NCBI GenBank assembly: GCA_003241695.1
Contig: QFPN01000007.1
Span: 62,001-126,000, forward strand
Reading direction: 5' to 3'
From: Ancylobacter novellus
GTDB taxonomy: Bacteria > Pseudomonadota > Alphaproteobacteria > Rhizobiales > Methylopilaceae
DNA: 64,000 nucleotides
Shown: piece after piece, positions 32,036-40,927 of the stretch
How positions within the stretch are numbered: position 1 is the first letter of the stretch
How the letters are laid out: each line of letters begins with the position of its first letter
Program-made: the position numbers and the translations under genes
Notes under the pieces: generated by a model
Databases searched by the model: none
Seen by the model: only the letters and a program-made list of their open reading frames with translations
Told to the model about the DNA's origin: nothing

Positions 32036-32564
32036 CTGCCCGCCTCCAGAGCGCGTCGAAGGACTGCGCGTAGATCTCTTTCTCGCCGGCGTAGACCCCG
32101 ACCGTGAGCCGGATCTCGCCGTCATTCGGGTTTGCGGTCGCGGTCGCCTCGATGCGCTCGGCGAGCCCCTGCGTCTTCAGCGGGCGCAGCGCGAACAGCG
32201 CGGCGAGTTCGATCTCGCGCGCGGTGTCGTCGTTCACGACGGCGCGGCGAAAGCGCCAGAAGGTCGAGCCGAGCGGCCCTTCGCCTTTGTCCTTGCGGAT
32301 GTCGAAGCCGTCGCCCGGCCAGCCGCGCGGATCGCCCGTCGGCTGAGGTCCGCCGAGCGCCGCGGAGGGGCGCGCGTCGGAGAACAGCAGCATCATGACC
32401 GCCGAAGCGATCGGGTTCGCGGCGACGAAGCCGCCGGGCCCGCCGTCCTCCGGAACCTTGGACAGGTAGAAGTCGCCGGACTGGCCGTCCCACAGGACGT
32501 CTGGCGGCAGCACGGCGACGCCGATGTCGGCCAGGGGGCCGAGCGGCGTGAGCGTCAGATCCAT
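32022..32564 (-). CDS. GP46 family baseplate protein (Mu gp46-like)
   Basis: A protein of 180 residues with the layout of phage GP46 proteins: a first half with DVLWDGQSGDFYLS, then GWPGDGFD and STFWRFRRAVVNDDTAREIELAALFALRPLKTQGLAERIEATAT. It is a gp25-like wedge component of the baseplate. It lies ten bases downstream of the gp45-like gene. Confidence 0.9.
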   Translation of the reverse strand: MDLTLTPLGPLADIGVAVLPPDVLWDGQSGDFYLSKVPEDGGPGGFVAANPIASAVMMLLFSDARPSAALGGPQPTGDPRGWPGDGFDIRKDKGEGPLGSTFWRFRRAVVNDDTAREIELAALFALRPLKTQGLAERIEATATANPNDGEIRLTVGVYAGEKEIYAQSFDALWRRADGGI

Positions 32565-32574
32565 CAGATGAGCC

Positions 32575-33066
32575 TCAGCCTATCGGTTCGTCGGTCGGCG
32601 ACGAGCCGCGCATCACGCCGCCATGCTTGTGGTCGGAGCCGATGTTCTTGCCGTCATGGGTGACCTGGCCGCCCGAGATCGCGACGCCCGAGCCTGAGAT
32701 CGTGAGCGTCGTCCCCCCCGCGACGAGCGTGATCTTCGCCGAGTGGACGATGCGGACCTCGCCCTTCACGACCGAGACCATGTTGCCGTTGGCGTCGTAG
32801 AGGACGCTGGACCCGGCCTCGCGGTTCTTCGGCCGGTGCTGCGCGTGCTCCATGCCGAGCGCGAGGTTGAGCAGACGCCCGCCGTCGTGCGGGCCGAGCT
32901 GCAGCACGACGCCATGGGCGTCGGCCGGCGACGACGAATGGAAGCCGAAAGGCTGCAGCCGGTGGACACGCGACAGCGTCTCGCCCCGCGGCCCGAGCAG
33001 CTTGACGAACTGCTGGTCGCCAGCGTCGTCGGTCTCGACGAGGCGGCCGCGGACGATCCGGCTCAC
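32575..33066 (-). CDS. Baseplate spike/assembly protein (Mu gp45-like)
   Basis: A protein of 163 residues with an N-terminal OB-like domain (VKLLGPRGETLSRVHRLQPFGFHSSSPADAHGVVLQLG) and a C-terminal strand-rich spike: VRIVHSAKITLVAGGTTLTISGSGVAISGGQVTHDGKNIGSDHKHGG. The ending with closely spaced His residues resembles the iron-binding tip of Mu gp45 that pierces the outer membrane. Confidence 0.9.
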   Translation of the reverse strand: MSRIVRGRLVETDDAGDQQFVKLLGPRGETLSRVHRLQPFGFHSSSPADAHGVVLQLGPHDGGRLLNLALGMEHAQHRPKNREAGSSVLYDANGNMVSVVKGEVRIVHSAKITLVAGGTTLTISGSGVAISGGQVTHDGKNIGSDHKHGGVMRGSSPTDEPIG

Positions 33067-34109
33067 GCGGCGCTCCCGAGCGTCTCGGGGAGAACGAGCG
33101 TCAGCTCGGCGAAGGTGCCGCAGCCCTCGCCCTCGCCGAGCTCCTGGACGAACTCGACCGCCTGGATGGCGAGATCGGTCGCGAGCTCTTCGGACGGCAG
33201 ATCGACATAGAGCAAGTTGCGCGGCGCCCAGAGTTCGCCGGCCTCGTCGCGCCAGGTCGAGACCGTGACCTGCACGGCGAGCCGGGCGCCGTTGCGGCGG
33301 TCAAGCTCCCACTGCGCCCGCTCGCGCAGATCCTCGCTCTCGTTGGAGCCCTCGTTCTCGATCAGCAGCGGCCGATGCCGGCCATAGGTCTCGCTCGACG
33401 CTGTCTCTTCCTGCCGGAGGTCGTCTTCCTCGACGCCCTCGGACTTCTGGCCGCGGACGACGCATTCCGAGAAGGCGACGTTCATCTGGTCGCGCAGGCG
33501 ATAGCGGATCAGCGGAGCCGCGCCCTCGACCAGCCCGCCGGCGTGACGCGGTCCGGGACCGCGCGCGATCTGGACCGAGCCGTCCGGCTGGCCGGTCAGG
33601 AACAGACCCTGACGGCGCGCCTCGCGCTCGAGCGTCGCGAACAGCGGCTCGCCGGGCGACCGTTGCACCATCGGGATCGTCGGCAGCGACGAGAGCGCAT
33701 CGAAGCCGACGCCCCACTCGTCGAACTCTTCCGCGACGCCCGCGAGATCTTTGTTCTCGACGAAGCCGGTCTCGTGCCGGACCGGCTCGCAGTCGATCGC
33801 GTCAGCGGCCTTCGAGCGGCCCGACACCGAGACGCGTCGGGAGCCCGGCGAGACCTGGGCCGCATATTCGTCGACATAGCCCGCGCAGGCGAGGTCGCCG
33901 CCGCCGAAGGCGCCGAGCGCGCCGTTCTCGATGGTGTAGATCTCGACGAGCTTGCATTGGCGCAGCCGGCCGGCCTCGGACGACCACGCCGGATTGGTCG
34001 CGGCGAGCTCGAAGGCGATCGCCGCGGCCTCGACGGAGCGCGAGATCCGCACCGACTGAAACCCCTGAAGGGCGTAGCCGTCGACGACAAGCGATAGAAG
34101 TTCGGCCAT
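33063..34109 (-). CDS. Baseplate hub protein (Mu gp44/gpP-like)
   Basis: A protein of 348 residues, matching Mu gp44 in size and gene position: an N-terminal domain (LLSLVVDGYALQGFQSVRISRSVEAAAIAFELAAT), a central GYVDEYAAQVSPGSRRVSVSGRSKAADAIDC, then EREARRQGLFLTGQPDGSVQI and the C-terminal WAPRNLLYVDLPSEEL. It makes the central hub on which the spike sits (T4 gp27-like). It overlaps the spike gene by four bases and abuts the preceding gene by one. Confidence 0.88.
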   Translation of the reverse strand: MAELLSLVVDGYALQGFQSVRISRSVEAAAIAFELAATNPAWSSEAGRLRQCKLVEIYTIENGALGAFGGGDLACAGYVDEYAAQVSPGSRRVSVSGRSKAADAIDCEPVRHETGFVENKDLAGVAEEFDEWGVGFDALSSLPTIPMVQRSPGEPLFATLEREARRQGLFLTGQPDGSVQIARGPGPRHAGGLVEGAAPLIRYRLRDQMNVAFSECVVRGQKSEGVEEDDLRQEETASSETYGRHRPLLIENEGSNESEDLRERAQWELDRRNGARLAVQVTVSTWRDEAGELWAPRNLLYVDLPSEELATDLAIQAVEFVQELGEGEGCGTFAELTLVLPETLGSAA

Positions 34110-34846
34110 CAGACCTCCGGCGCCAGCGCGTCGAACTCGGTCGGCATGAACATCGGCGTCCCGCAGGTCGCGCGCTTCGCGAGCTCGGCCCCACGGTTCG
34201 GGTCGCCATAGAGCCGCCAGGCGACGACCGTCGACGGATAGGCGCGCGTCAGCGTCACGCGCACGGTGGGCTTCAGCGACGCAGCCCGGTCGGAGAGTCT
34301 CCGCGAGGCCTGCGCCGCGGCCGCGGCGAGCGTTTCCGTCACCCTGTCGCCGAGAGCCGCGGCGAGACGGTCGATCGAGCCCGTCAGCGCGTCGTCGATC
34401 CGTCTGCGCGCCGCAATGGCTTCGTCGCGGGCGTCGATCGACGCCCGGGCTTCCGCGACGAAGGCCGCGCCGAGCAGCGCCGCCTCGAACCCCGCGGCGA
34501 GGGCGGTCGCCAGGCGATAGCGCCCCGTCAGGACCGGCGACGAGGTGCGTGGGATCGCGTCCGCGGCGGAGGCCGCTGCGCGATAGAACTCCCGCACGAC
34601 GCCGCCCTGGTCGGCCGCCGCCGCGAAGCTCTGCGCCTGGGCGACCAACCGCCGACCGATCGTCGACGCGGCCTCCGCCCCGTCGATCCGGTCGGCGAGC
34701 ACGTGGACGATCGTTCGGCAGGTGCGACGGCAGCGCGCGACGGCGTCGCCGGTCGCCGGCACTTCGAGCGTGAGGCCGTCGAGAATGCGCGCAAGCGCCG
34801 CCGCCGTCTCGGCCGCGGCGGCGGCGGACTGAGTGCGAGACATCAT
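34109..34846 (-). CDS. DNA circularisation/tail protein, C-terminal part (Mu gpN-like)
   Basis: A protein of 245 residues, Ala-rich and helical, with a C-terminal block (VRVTLTRAYPSTVVAWRLYGDPNRG and ELAKRA, then FMPTEFDAL) matching the end of Mu gpN-type proteins, which are baseplate components once linked to DNA circularisation. The N-terminal domain of that family is encoded separately just upstream (34858-35346), so the protein is split in two here. The 11-base gap and proper start suggest two stable products. Confidence 0.75.
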   Translation of the reverse strand: MMSRTQSAAAAAETAAALARILDGLTLEVPATGDAVARCRRTCRTIVHVLADRIDGAEAASTIGRRLVAQAQSFAAAADQGGVVREFYRAAASAADAIPRTSSPVLTGRYRLATALAAGFEAALLGAAFVAEARASIDARDEAIAARRRIDDALTGSIDRLAAALGDRVTETLAAAAAQASRRLSDRAASLKPTVRVTLTRAYPSTVVAWRLYGDPNRGAELAKRATCGTPMFMPTEFDALAPEV

Positions 34847-34857
34847 CGGCTCAGCTT

Positions 34858-35346
34858 TCAGAAGCCGGACAGCACGTCGCCGATCAGACCCGGCAGCGTC
34901 TTGAGAATGTCCTCGGCGATCCGGTCGCCGATCTCGATCAGCGGAAACCCGCCCGTGTCGAGCCCGGCTTCGACGAAGCGCATCGAGAGCGCCACATAGC
35001 CGAGCCGCCCCTTCTCCGACGCCGTCGAGACCGACACGCAGCGCGCCAGAAGCGCCCCGGTCATCGGGAGAACCAGCAGGCCTTCGCCATAGGACGAGCA
35101 GGCGTCGAGAAGCTCCTGCGCGCGCGCGTCAGCGAGATTGCCGACCACATAGGCCGTCACGCCGATGAGCTGCGGCTTGCGGCCGAGGTCCTCGGTGGCG
35201 TGGTTTTCGGCGTTGACGAAGGGATGCACCGCGACGAAGCGCCCGCCCTCGTCCACGCCCTCGCGCTCGACATGAAACCGCACGCCTTTGAAGGACGCCT
35301 TCGGTAGCGTCGCAGGCCAGTCGCGGACTGCAGCCGACCCCATCAT
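34858..35346 (-). CDS. DNA circularisation protein N-terminal domain (DNA_circ_N)
   Basis: A protein of 162 residues with the DNA_circ_N signature: WPATLPKASFKGVRFHVEREGVDEGGRFVAVHPFVNAENHATEDLGRKPQLIGVTAYVVG. In Mu this domain opens the gpN protein; here it stands alone, followed by the C-terminal partner gene. It overlaps the upstream tail gene by four bases. Confidence 0.88.
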   Translation of the reverse strand: MMGSAAVRDWPATLPKASFKGVRFHVEREGVDEGGRFVAVHPFVNAENHATEDLGRKPQLIGVTAYVVGNLADARAQELLDACSSYGEGLLVLPMTGALLARCVSVSTASEKGRLGYVALSMRFVEAGLDTGGFPLIEIGDRIAEDILKTLPGLIGDVLSGF

Positions 35347-35933
35347 CGGCCGCGGGCCCCGAGGATCTTGTCGAGTTCGCGCGCGATCTGCACGGGCAGT
35401 TCGGCCGCGGCGACCTCGTCGAACGCTTTTCGGCTCTCGCCTTCGATCATCTTGAGCGGAATCCAGACGCCGGAGCCCTGCTTGACGATCGGCTTCGCGC
35501 CCCAGCGGCGGCTGTCGGTGTCGCGGACATAGACCTGCTTGTTCAGCCGCCGGACCATGTACCGGTTCGGCGCGCGTCCCGAACGCCGGAAAGCGCCGGG
35601 AAAGAAGGCCGGCTCGCCGGCGACGTCCGCCGCCACGCCGCCGTTCTCCTCCCGCGCCTTGAAGTAGCGCAGGCCGATCTCACCTCCGCGGGACGCCAGT
35701 CCAGCGCGCAGGTTCGTGGGCGAGGCGCGGAGCGGCCGCACCGCCTTGGTGAGGATCTTCGGGAAGATCCCTGTCTCGGCCGCGACGGCCTTCACGACCT
35801 TTGGCCGCGCGCGGGTGACGACGCGGTTCATCACCAGCGCGGCGGCGTTCGGAAGCCGCTTGCCCGCGACCGCAAGCGACTGCGCCAGTTCACGGATCGG
35901 AGCGTCTTCGCCGCGGATTTCGAAAACGGCCAT
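35343..35933 (-). CDS. Minor tail protein (gpZ-like)
   Basis: A protein of 196 residues resembling prophage minor tail protein Z: a helical N-terminus (IRELAQSLAVAGKRLPNAAALVMNRVVTRAR), a basic middle (VVKAVAAETGIFPKILTKAVRPLRASP) and a strand-rich part with GRAPNRYMVRRLNKQVYVRDT. It lies directly after the tape measure gene, sharing one base, which fits a tail completion role. Confidence 0.75.
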   Translation of the reverse strand: MAVFEIRGEDAPIRELAQSLAVAGKRLPNAAALVMNRVVTRARPKVVKAVAAETGIFPKILTKAVRPLRASPTNLRAGLASRGGEIGLRYFKAREENGGVAADVAGEPAFFPGAFRRSGRAPNRYMVRRLNKQVYVRDTDSRRWGAKPIVKQGSGVWIPLKMIEGESRKAFDEVAAAELPVQIARELDKILGARGR

Positions 35934-38900
35934 CAGCCCACCCTCGTCGAACGGATCTGCGGCATCGACACGCCGAGATCGGCGCGCAGCGGCCCGTCGG
36001 TGGTGGCCCGCATGCCGCGCAGCCGCGCCTGCTCGCGGCCGGAGCCGGTCAGTTCGATCGTGTGCGTGGTGGAGACCTGCATGCGCTCGAAGCGCGCCGC
36101 CGCCTCGTACATGCGATCGGCCGCGCGATGGAGATCGGGCGAGCCGGCCGCGCCGCCGATGCCGCCGGGCGGCGCAGGCGGGATCGGCGGCAGCGAGGGC
36201 GCGGGAGGCTCCGGCGCCTTGGCCTGCGGCGGCGGAATGAGACCCTCGCGGATCGCGTCCCGGATCGTCTTGCCCTCGGTTTCCTGCTTGTGGCCCGGAT
36301 TGAGCTCACCATGGCCATAGACCTGCGCCTTCGGCCACCGCTTGCGGACATCGTCGAACAGCCGCTTCGACGCTTCGATCTGCGCCGGGGTGACGTCCTT
36401 GTCGTCCTTGGCGATGACCTCGACGCCGACCGTGTTGCGGTTGGAGAGATCCGGCCGCGTGGCGTCCGGGAATTGGTCGGACGGCCGCATATGCGCGCCG
36501 CGCTCGCCATCGGGCAGCGTCTGATAGCGACGCCCGTCTCGCCCGATGACCCACTGCACGCCGAGCCCGCGGCGGTTGAGCGTGCCAAGCACGCCCGCGG
36601 CGTCGCCGCGCCCGCCAGTATGGTGGACGACGAAGCCCTCGACGTCGTCGAGCGGCCCGCGGCGGCGCCGGGTCGCCATGCCGGAAAGGTCGATCGTTCC
36701 GGCCGGCGGATTGGCGGCGCCGATGCCCTGCCAGTCGCCGATCCCGGCGCGACGCGCGCCATGCCACGGGCCCCAGCCGTTCTTCGCAGCGTGGTCGAGG
36801 GCGAAGTCGGTCTGCTCCTTCCAGGTGCGGGGATCGCGAACGTCGATTCCCCTGTCCTGCGCGATGTTGCCGAGGCCGCCGCCGGTGAAGAGCTGCCAGT
36901 CGCCGAAGCTGCGGCCCTGATCGCCGGTGTAGTCGTTGAAGCCCTCGCTCTGCGCGACGCGCAGCGCCGTCTCCGGGTCGATCCCGCGCTTGCGCGCCGC
37001 CTCACGGATATAGGCGGCGCGCTCCTCGCGCGACGTGACATGGCCAGCGCCGGGACCGTCGTCGACCGGCAGCGCCGCGACCGGGCCGACGCTTTCGCGT
37101 CCAGCCTCAGCGCCGCCGGCGCGTCCGGCGTCGGCCCGGTCGCGGATCGCCCAGCCGCCGCCCTCGGCGGGGCCGATGCTGCGGGCAGGACGATCATAAG
37201 CGGAACCACCCAACGACGCTCGGACCAGACCGCCATTCGGACCGCCGAAATCCTGCCCGCCCTCCGGCGCGAAGCGCAGCGGCACCGGGATGCCGGAGTC
37301 GAAGACATCCTTCATCTGCTTGAACAGGGCCTTGCCCTCTTCGAGCACCTCCGGGGCCTTCGACTTGACGCCGTCGGCAATGCCTTTGCCCGTCGCCTCG
37401 CCGACCGCCTGTCCGCCCGGCCGGGCGACGGCTGACAGAAAGTCGAGGCCAAGATCGATCGGACTGTTTTTCAGATGCTCGGCGATCTTAGCCTCGATAT
37501 CCCGGATGCTCGCCTCGATTGCCGTCTTGCGGCTCCGCAGCGCCATCAGCACCGGCGCGCGATCCATGTCGTCTCCGATCTCGGCGACGCGGCGCTCGTT
37601 CGCGGCGAGTTCGGTCCGAAGCTTCTCGATGTCGGCCTTCAGATATGGAAGATCATTGCCTTCGCGCTCCGCCTTCCGCCGATCCAGGCCACGCTTGAGA
37701 TGTTCGCCGGCGACCGCGTTGCCGTGGAAAGACCCGACGGTGCCCGCGGCGGCGATCGCGGCCGGCGCTAGCAATGACGTCCATGGCGTCATCACACCGG
37801 CGGCGGCCGTCGCCGGCAGGATCTTGGACGCCTTGTCCGCAACGCCGGCCGGTCCGGTCACCCCGAGCTTGGCGGCGGCGGCGTCGAGGGCGGCCGCGGA
37901 CGCGGCGAGCTGCGCGGCGGATCCTGTCAGGGCGGTCGCGGAGCCAGTCAGCGCCGTCGACCCGAGAAGGCCGGCGGTGACCTTTACAAAGCCCGCGACG
38001 CCGAGCGCGGCTGTGGCGGCCGCACCGCCCAGACTGACAATCTGCTGCGTTGCGGGATCAAGCTTTGAAAAGCTGTCGAGCGCGCTGCCCAGACCGTCGG
38101 ATGTGAATTTGATGAGACCTTCGTTCGCGCGCCCGATCTCGAGGGTGAAGTTCTCCCAGGATCCGTGCAGGTTCTCAAGCGAGCCGGAGACGCCCGACAT
38201 GATGTAGTCGGTCTTCTTTTTCGCGAAATCCGGGTCGGATCCGGCGGCGCCGATCTCCGCGAAGGACGACTTGAAGTCGTCCCACTGCTTTTGCGTGATC
38301 GCGCCCTTGCCGCCGTGTTTGTCGGTGAGCCAGGCATTGAGCTGCTGCAGCGTCATGTCCTTCGACATGGCGTCCTGCAACAACTTGAAGCTGTCCACCG
38401 AGACGCCGGACACGCCGTAGAAATCGCCGACCGCCTTGGCGGCGGATTTGCTGTCGGAAGCGCGGACCGTGCCGTCCTTCTTCTTGCCAAGGATCGGCGC
38501 GGCGGCCTCGACGATCGCCGCCGTATAGGCGTCGCGGTCCTTGATCAGTTCCTTGTCGCGGTTGATTTCGTCGATCCGCTTGCGGACCGCCGGCGTGAAC
38601 GCCTTGCCGAGCGAGCCCTTGAACTGGTTTTCGAGCGCCGTCGTGTCGAGCCGGTCCGGCATCGTCACGTAGTCGTTGAAGTTGATCCCGACCGCGTTGA
38701 GCGCCGTGCGCCCCTTCTTGGTCGGAGACACCAGCCGGGACGCGGTGGCGCGCATGAACACGCCGGCTTCGTCGCCGCGGAGCCCGCCGCGTCGGGCAAG
38801 CGCGCCCATGGCGAGCGTCGCCTCCGTCGGCAGGCCGGCGGTCGTGGACGAGGCGGCCGCGTATTTCACATATTGCGCCGCGTCTTCGCCCGACATGCCG

Positions 38901-40036
38901 CCGAGCTTCGACATCATGACGATCTGGTTCACCGCCTTGTTCGCCTCCGCGAGCGCCTTCTCCTTCGTCGAGATGTCCTTGCCGGTCGACTGCAGGTAGG
39001 AGCGGATGGTTTCCGCGCCTTCTTTCAGGCTGGTCTCCATCAGCGTGGAATAGTTGCGGACGTTGTCGAGGATGCCTTCGGCGACCTCCGCCTTTACCTT
39101 CGAGGAGAAGTCCGGCAGGCCCTGCATCGCGGTCGTCTGCGCCTGCACTACGTCAGTGTTGGAGAACGGGGTCTCCTGTCCGATCTTCTTGGCTTGCTCC
39201 AGTAGTGGCTTCTGATCCTGTTCCGTGATCCCGGTATAGGCGATCTGCCGCTTCTGCGCGTCGTCGAACTCTTTGACGTTGCGCACCGATTCCCACATCA
39301 CTTCCTTGCCGCGATGCGCCGCGACGACGCCGGCGGCCCCGACCGCCACTCCGAGCGCCTCTCGGCGGGTGGCGCGGCGTTGCAGACGCCGCTCTTCCGT
39401 CGCGGCCCGGCGTGCATCTGCAGCAGCCGCGCGCAGCTCCGCCGCTTGCTGTTCCCGGATCGCCCGCGTGGTTCGGTCGATCGACCGCTGGAGGGCCTGC
39501 TGATGCCGCTCCGCGTCCTGGATGGGCACGCCGTAGGCGCGAACGGCCGAACGAGCGGCCTCGAACTCGCGCGTCTGCGCCTTCATCACCGACTGCAGCG
39601 CGCGCGCTTCACGCTCGGCGGCCTTGTGCTCGGCGGTGAGGCGCGAGACCTCCTTGGCCGCGGCGGCGGCCTTCGTCGCGACCTCAGCGCTGGCGGCGGC
39701 CCCCTTCGTGCCGGCATAGGCGTCGGCGGCTTTCTTGGCGCCGTCCAGCGCCTTGCCGACCTCGGTGAGGCGCGCGCGGGCGAGCTTCAGCGTCGCCTCG
39801 GTCGAGGCGACTTCCGCGCGCGCCTTGCGGAACGCGCTGAATTCGGCCGCGGCCTTCGACGTGCGCTCGAGGGATTTGGTCAGCCGATCAACCTCGGCCG
39901 AGGTCTTGCCGACCTTCGCGACGTCGGAAAGCGCCTTCGTCACCGATCCCGTCGCCTTGGCGACCTCGCGCAGGACCCGGCTCGCCTGATCCTCGCCGGT
40001 GAGGAGAAGCTTGGTTTCGACGACGCGCGACGCCAT
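35933..40036 (-). CDS. Tape measure protein with lysozyme-like and amidase domains
   Basis: A protein of 1367 residues. Residues 1-200 are coiled coil, about 240-620 are a TP901-type tape measure core, and 670-800 hold hydrophobic Ala/Gly segments. Near 1020-1120 is a lysozyme-like domain (AQSEGFNDYTGDQGRSFGDW), and near 1130-1265 an Amidase_2 domain with zinc ligands in VVHHTGG and YGHGELNPGHK. The coiled-coil part sets tail length; the enzymes likely open peptidoglycan during DNA entry. The ATG at 40036 shares a base with the stop of the frameshifted chaperone; GTG at 40039 is a weaker alternative. Confidence 0.92.
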   Translation of the reverse strand: MASRVVETKLLLTGEDQASRVLREVAKATGSVTKALSDVAKVGKTSAEVDRLTKSLERTSKAAAEFSAFRKARAEVASTEATLKLARARLTEVGKALDGAKKAADAYAGTKGAAASAEVATKAAAAAKEVSRLTAEHKAAEREARALQSVMKAQTREFEAARSAVRAYGVPIQDAERHQQALQRSIDRTTRAIREQQAAELRAAAADARRAATEERRLQRRATRREALGVAVGAAGVVAAHRGKEVMWESVRNVKEFDDAQKRQIAYTGITEQDQKPLLEQAKKIGQETPFSNTDVVQAQTTAMQGLPDFSSKVKAEVAEGILDNVRNYSTLMETSLKEGAETIRSYLQSTGKDISTKEKALAEANKAVNQIVMMSKLGGMSGEDAAQYVKYAAASSTTAGLPTEATLAMGALARRGGLRGDEAGVFMRATASRLVSPTKKGRTALNAVGINFNDYVTMPDRLDTTALENQFKGSLGKAFTPAVRKRIDEINRDKELIKDRDAYTAAIVEAAAPILGKKKDGTVRASDSKSAAKAVGDFYGVSGVSVDSFKLLQDAMSKDMTLQQLNAWLTDKHGGKGAITQKQWDDFKSSFAEIGAAGSDPDFAKKKTDYIMSGVSGSLENLHGSWENFTLEIGRANEGLIKFTSDGLGSALDSFSKLDPATQQIVSLGGAAATAALGVAGFVKVTAGLLGSTALTGSATALTGSAAQLAASAAALDAAAAKLGVTGPAGVADKASKILPATAAAGVMTPWTSLLAPAAIAAAGTVGSFHGNAVAGEHLKRGLDRRKAEREGNDLPYLKADIEKLRTELAANERRVAEIGDDMDRAPVLMALRSRKTAIEASIRDIEAKIAEHLKNSPIDLGLDFLSAVARPGGQAVGEATGKGIADGVKSKAPEVLEEGKALFKQMKDVFDSGIPVPLRFAPEGGQDFGGPNGGLVRASLGGSAYDRPARSIGPAEGGGWAIRDRADAGRAGGAEAGRESVGPVAALPVDDGPGAGHVTSREERAAYIREAARKRGIDPETALRVAQSEGFNDYTGDQGRSFGDWQLFTGGGLGNIAQDRGIDVRDPRTWKEQTDFALDHAAKNGWGPWHGARRAGIGDWQGIGAANPPAGTIDLSGMATRRRRGPLDDVEGFVVHHTGGRGDAAGVLGTLNRRGLGVQWVIGRDGRRYQTLPDGERGAHMRPSDQFPDATRPDLSNRNTVGVEVIAKDDKDVTPAQIEASKRLFDDVRKRWPKAQVYGHGELNPGHKQETEGKTIRDAIREGLIPPPQAKAPEPPAPSLPPIPPAPPGGIGGAAGSPDLHRAADRMYEAAARFERMQVSTTHTIELTGSGREQARLRGMRATTDGPLRADLGVSMPQIRSTRVG

Positions 40037-40490
40037 CACCGTCCCTCACGCTTGCGGCGCTCGGCGCGGGCGAGCGCCCGGCCGTACCAATAGAAGATCT
40101 GGGAGATCGTCAGGTCGCGGAGGTCGCCGGGCCGCCATCCGAGCTCGAAGACGAGGTCGTCGACGAGCTCGGCGACGCCTCGGTCGCCTTCTCGGCGGCG
40201 AGGAAAAAACCGAGCACCGCGTCCTTCACCGCCCGGCTGTCCGCAAGGCAGAGCTGGCCGAGAATGAGCGGGTCGCCGTCGCGCCCGTTCATCATGACGA
40301 GGCGCTCGGCATAGGCTTTGACGCGATCCATGATCGGCGTCGCCACCACCATGTCGTCGCCGCGCGGCGCCCAGACGAACGGGTCGCCGAGCTCCGAATA
40401 TTCGTTCCAGGTCGGCTCGCGCAGTTCGAGCTCGCGCACCGTCTCGTGGCCGACGATGGGCTTCGTCAGCGTGATGGTCTTGTTCGCCAT
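40036..40490 (-). CDS. Tail assembly chaperone, -1 frameshift product
   Basis: Slipping back one base at 40203-40209 joins the first 96 codons to a -1 frame of 55 codons with clear protein character (GVAELVDDLVFELGWRPGDL, then SQIFYWYGRALARAERRK) ending at 40036, giving 151 residues. The stop overlaps the tape measure ATG (TGATG). The extension matches the usual 'T' part of G/GT chaperones, which contacts tail subunits. Known for lambda and many phages; here inferred from the sequence. Confidence 0.8.
40110..40490 (-). CDS. Tail assembly chaperone, zero-frame product
   Basis: A protein of 126 residues (MANKTITLTKPIVGHETVRELELREPTWNEYSELG), of the Mu gp41/lambda gpG class of chaperones that coat the tape measure during tail assembly. 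The first 96 residues are protein-like; after the slippery site the zero frame reads into a low-complexity Ser/Thr tail before stopping, as expected when the functional reading continues in another frame. Confidence 0.85.
   Translation of the reverse strand: MANKTITLTKPIVGHETVRELELREPTWNEYSELGDPFVWAPRGDDMVVATPIMDRVKAYAERLVMMNGRDGDPLILGQLCLADSRAVKDAVLGFFLAAEKATEASPSSSTTSSSSSDGGPATSAT
40203..40209 (-). promoter_or_regulatory. -1 ribosomal frameshift slippery heptamer T TTT TTC
   Basis: In zero frame the codons are GGT TTT TTC, so the heptamer is a canonical X XXY YYZ. About 14 bases downstream GGCGAC can pair with GTCGCC around a six-base loop, a possible stimulator. Confidence 0.82.
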
Positions 40491-40497
40491 CTCGGCC

Positions 40498-40857
40498 TCA
40501 CACGCGGCGGTACTGGTCGGAAGCGACCTTCATGCCGCGCACCTCGCCGGTCGCGGAATTGATCTCGGGTCGTCCGGACCAGTTCGCGCGGGTGAGGAGA
40601 TGCGTGTGACCGGCGTCGGTCTCCTTGAAGGTGACATCGATGGTCTCCAACAGCATGCCTTCGCGCCAGGCGAAGGCGCCGCGGTCGAACGACAGCTCGA
40701 TCTCGGCGAGCTGCGGCGAGACGGTGACGTAGCCCGAGGCATCCTGATTGACGCCGGTCTCCGGCGTGGCCTGAGCCGGCCGGATGGTGGCCTCGGCGCG
40801 GCCGCTGTAGCGCCGCCCGCCGATGTCGATCGTGTAACGACCGCCTTTGGTCTGCAT
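40498..40857 (-). CDS. Tail tube protein (Mu gpM-like)
   Basis: A protein of 119 residues with the tail-tube family pattern: GGRYTIDIGGRRYSGRAEATIRPAQATPETGVNQDASGYVTVSPQLAEIELSFDRG, strand-rich. It forms the inner tube of the contractile tail. It follows the sheath gene with 70 bases between and precedes the chaperone by seven. Confidence 0.88.
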   Translation of the reverse strand: MQTKGGRYTIDIGGRRYSGRAEATIRPAQATPETGVNQDASGYVTVSPQLAEIELSFDRGAFAWREGMLLETIDVTFKETDAGHTHLLTRANWSGRPEINSATGEVRGMKVASDQYRRV

Positions 40858-40927
40858 GGATCTCTCCTGAGATGTTTGGGATCAGCGCGGCGGCGGGGCT
40901 CGCCGCCGGGCTCGACAGGCGGACGTG

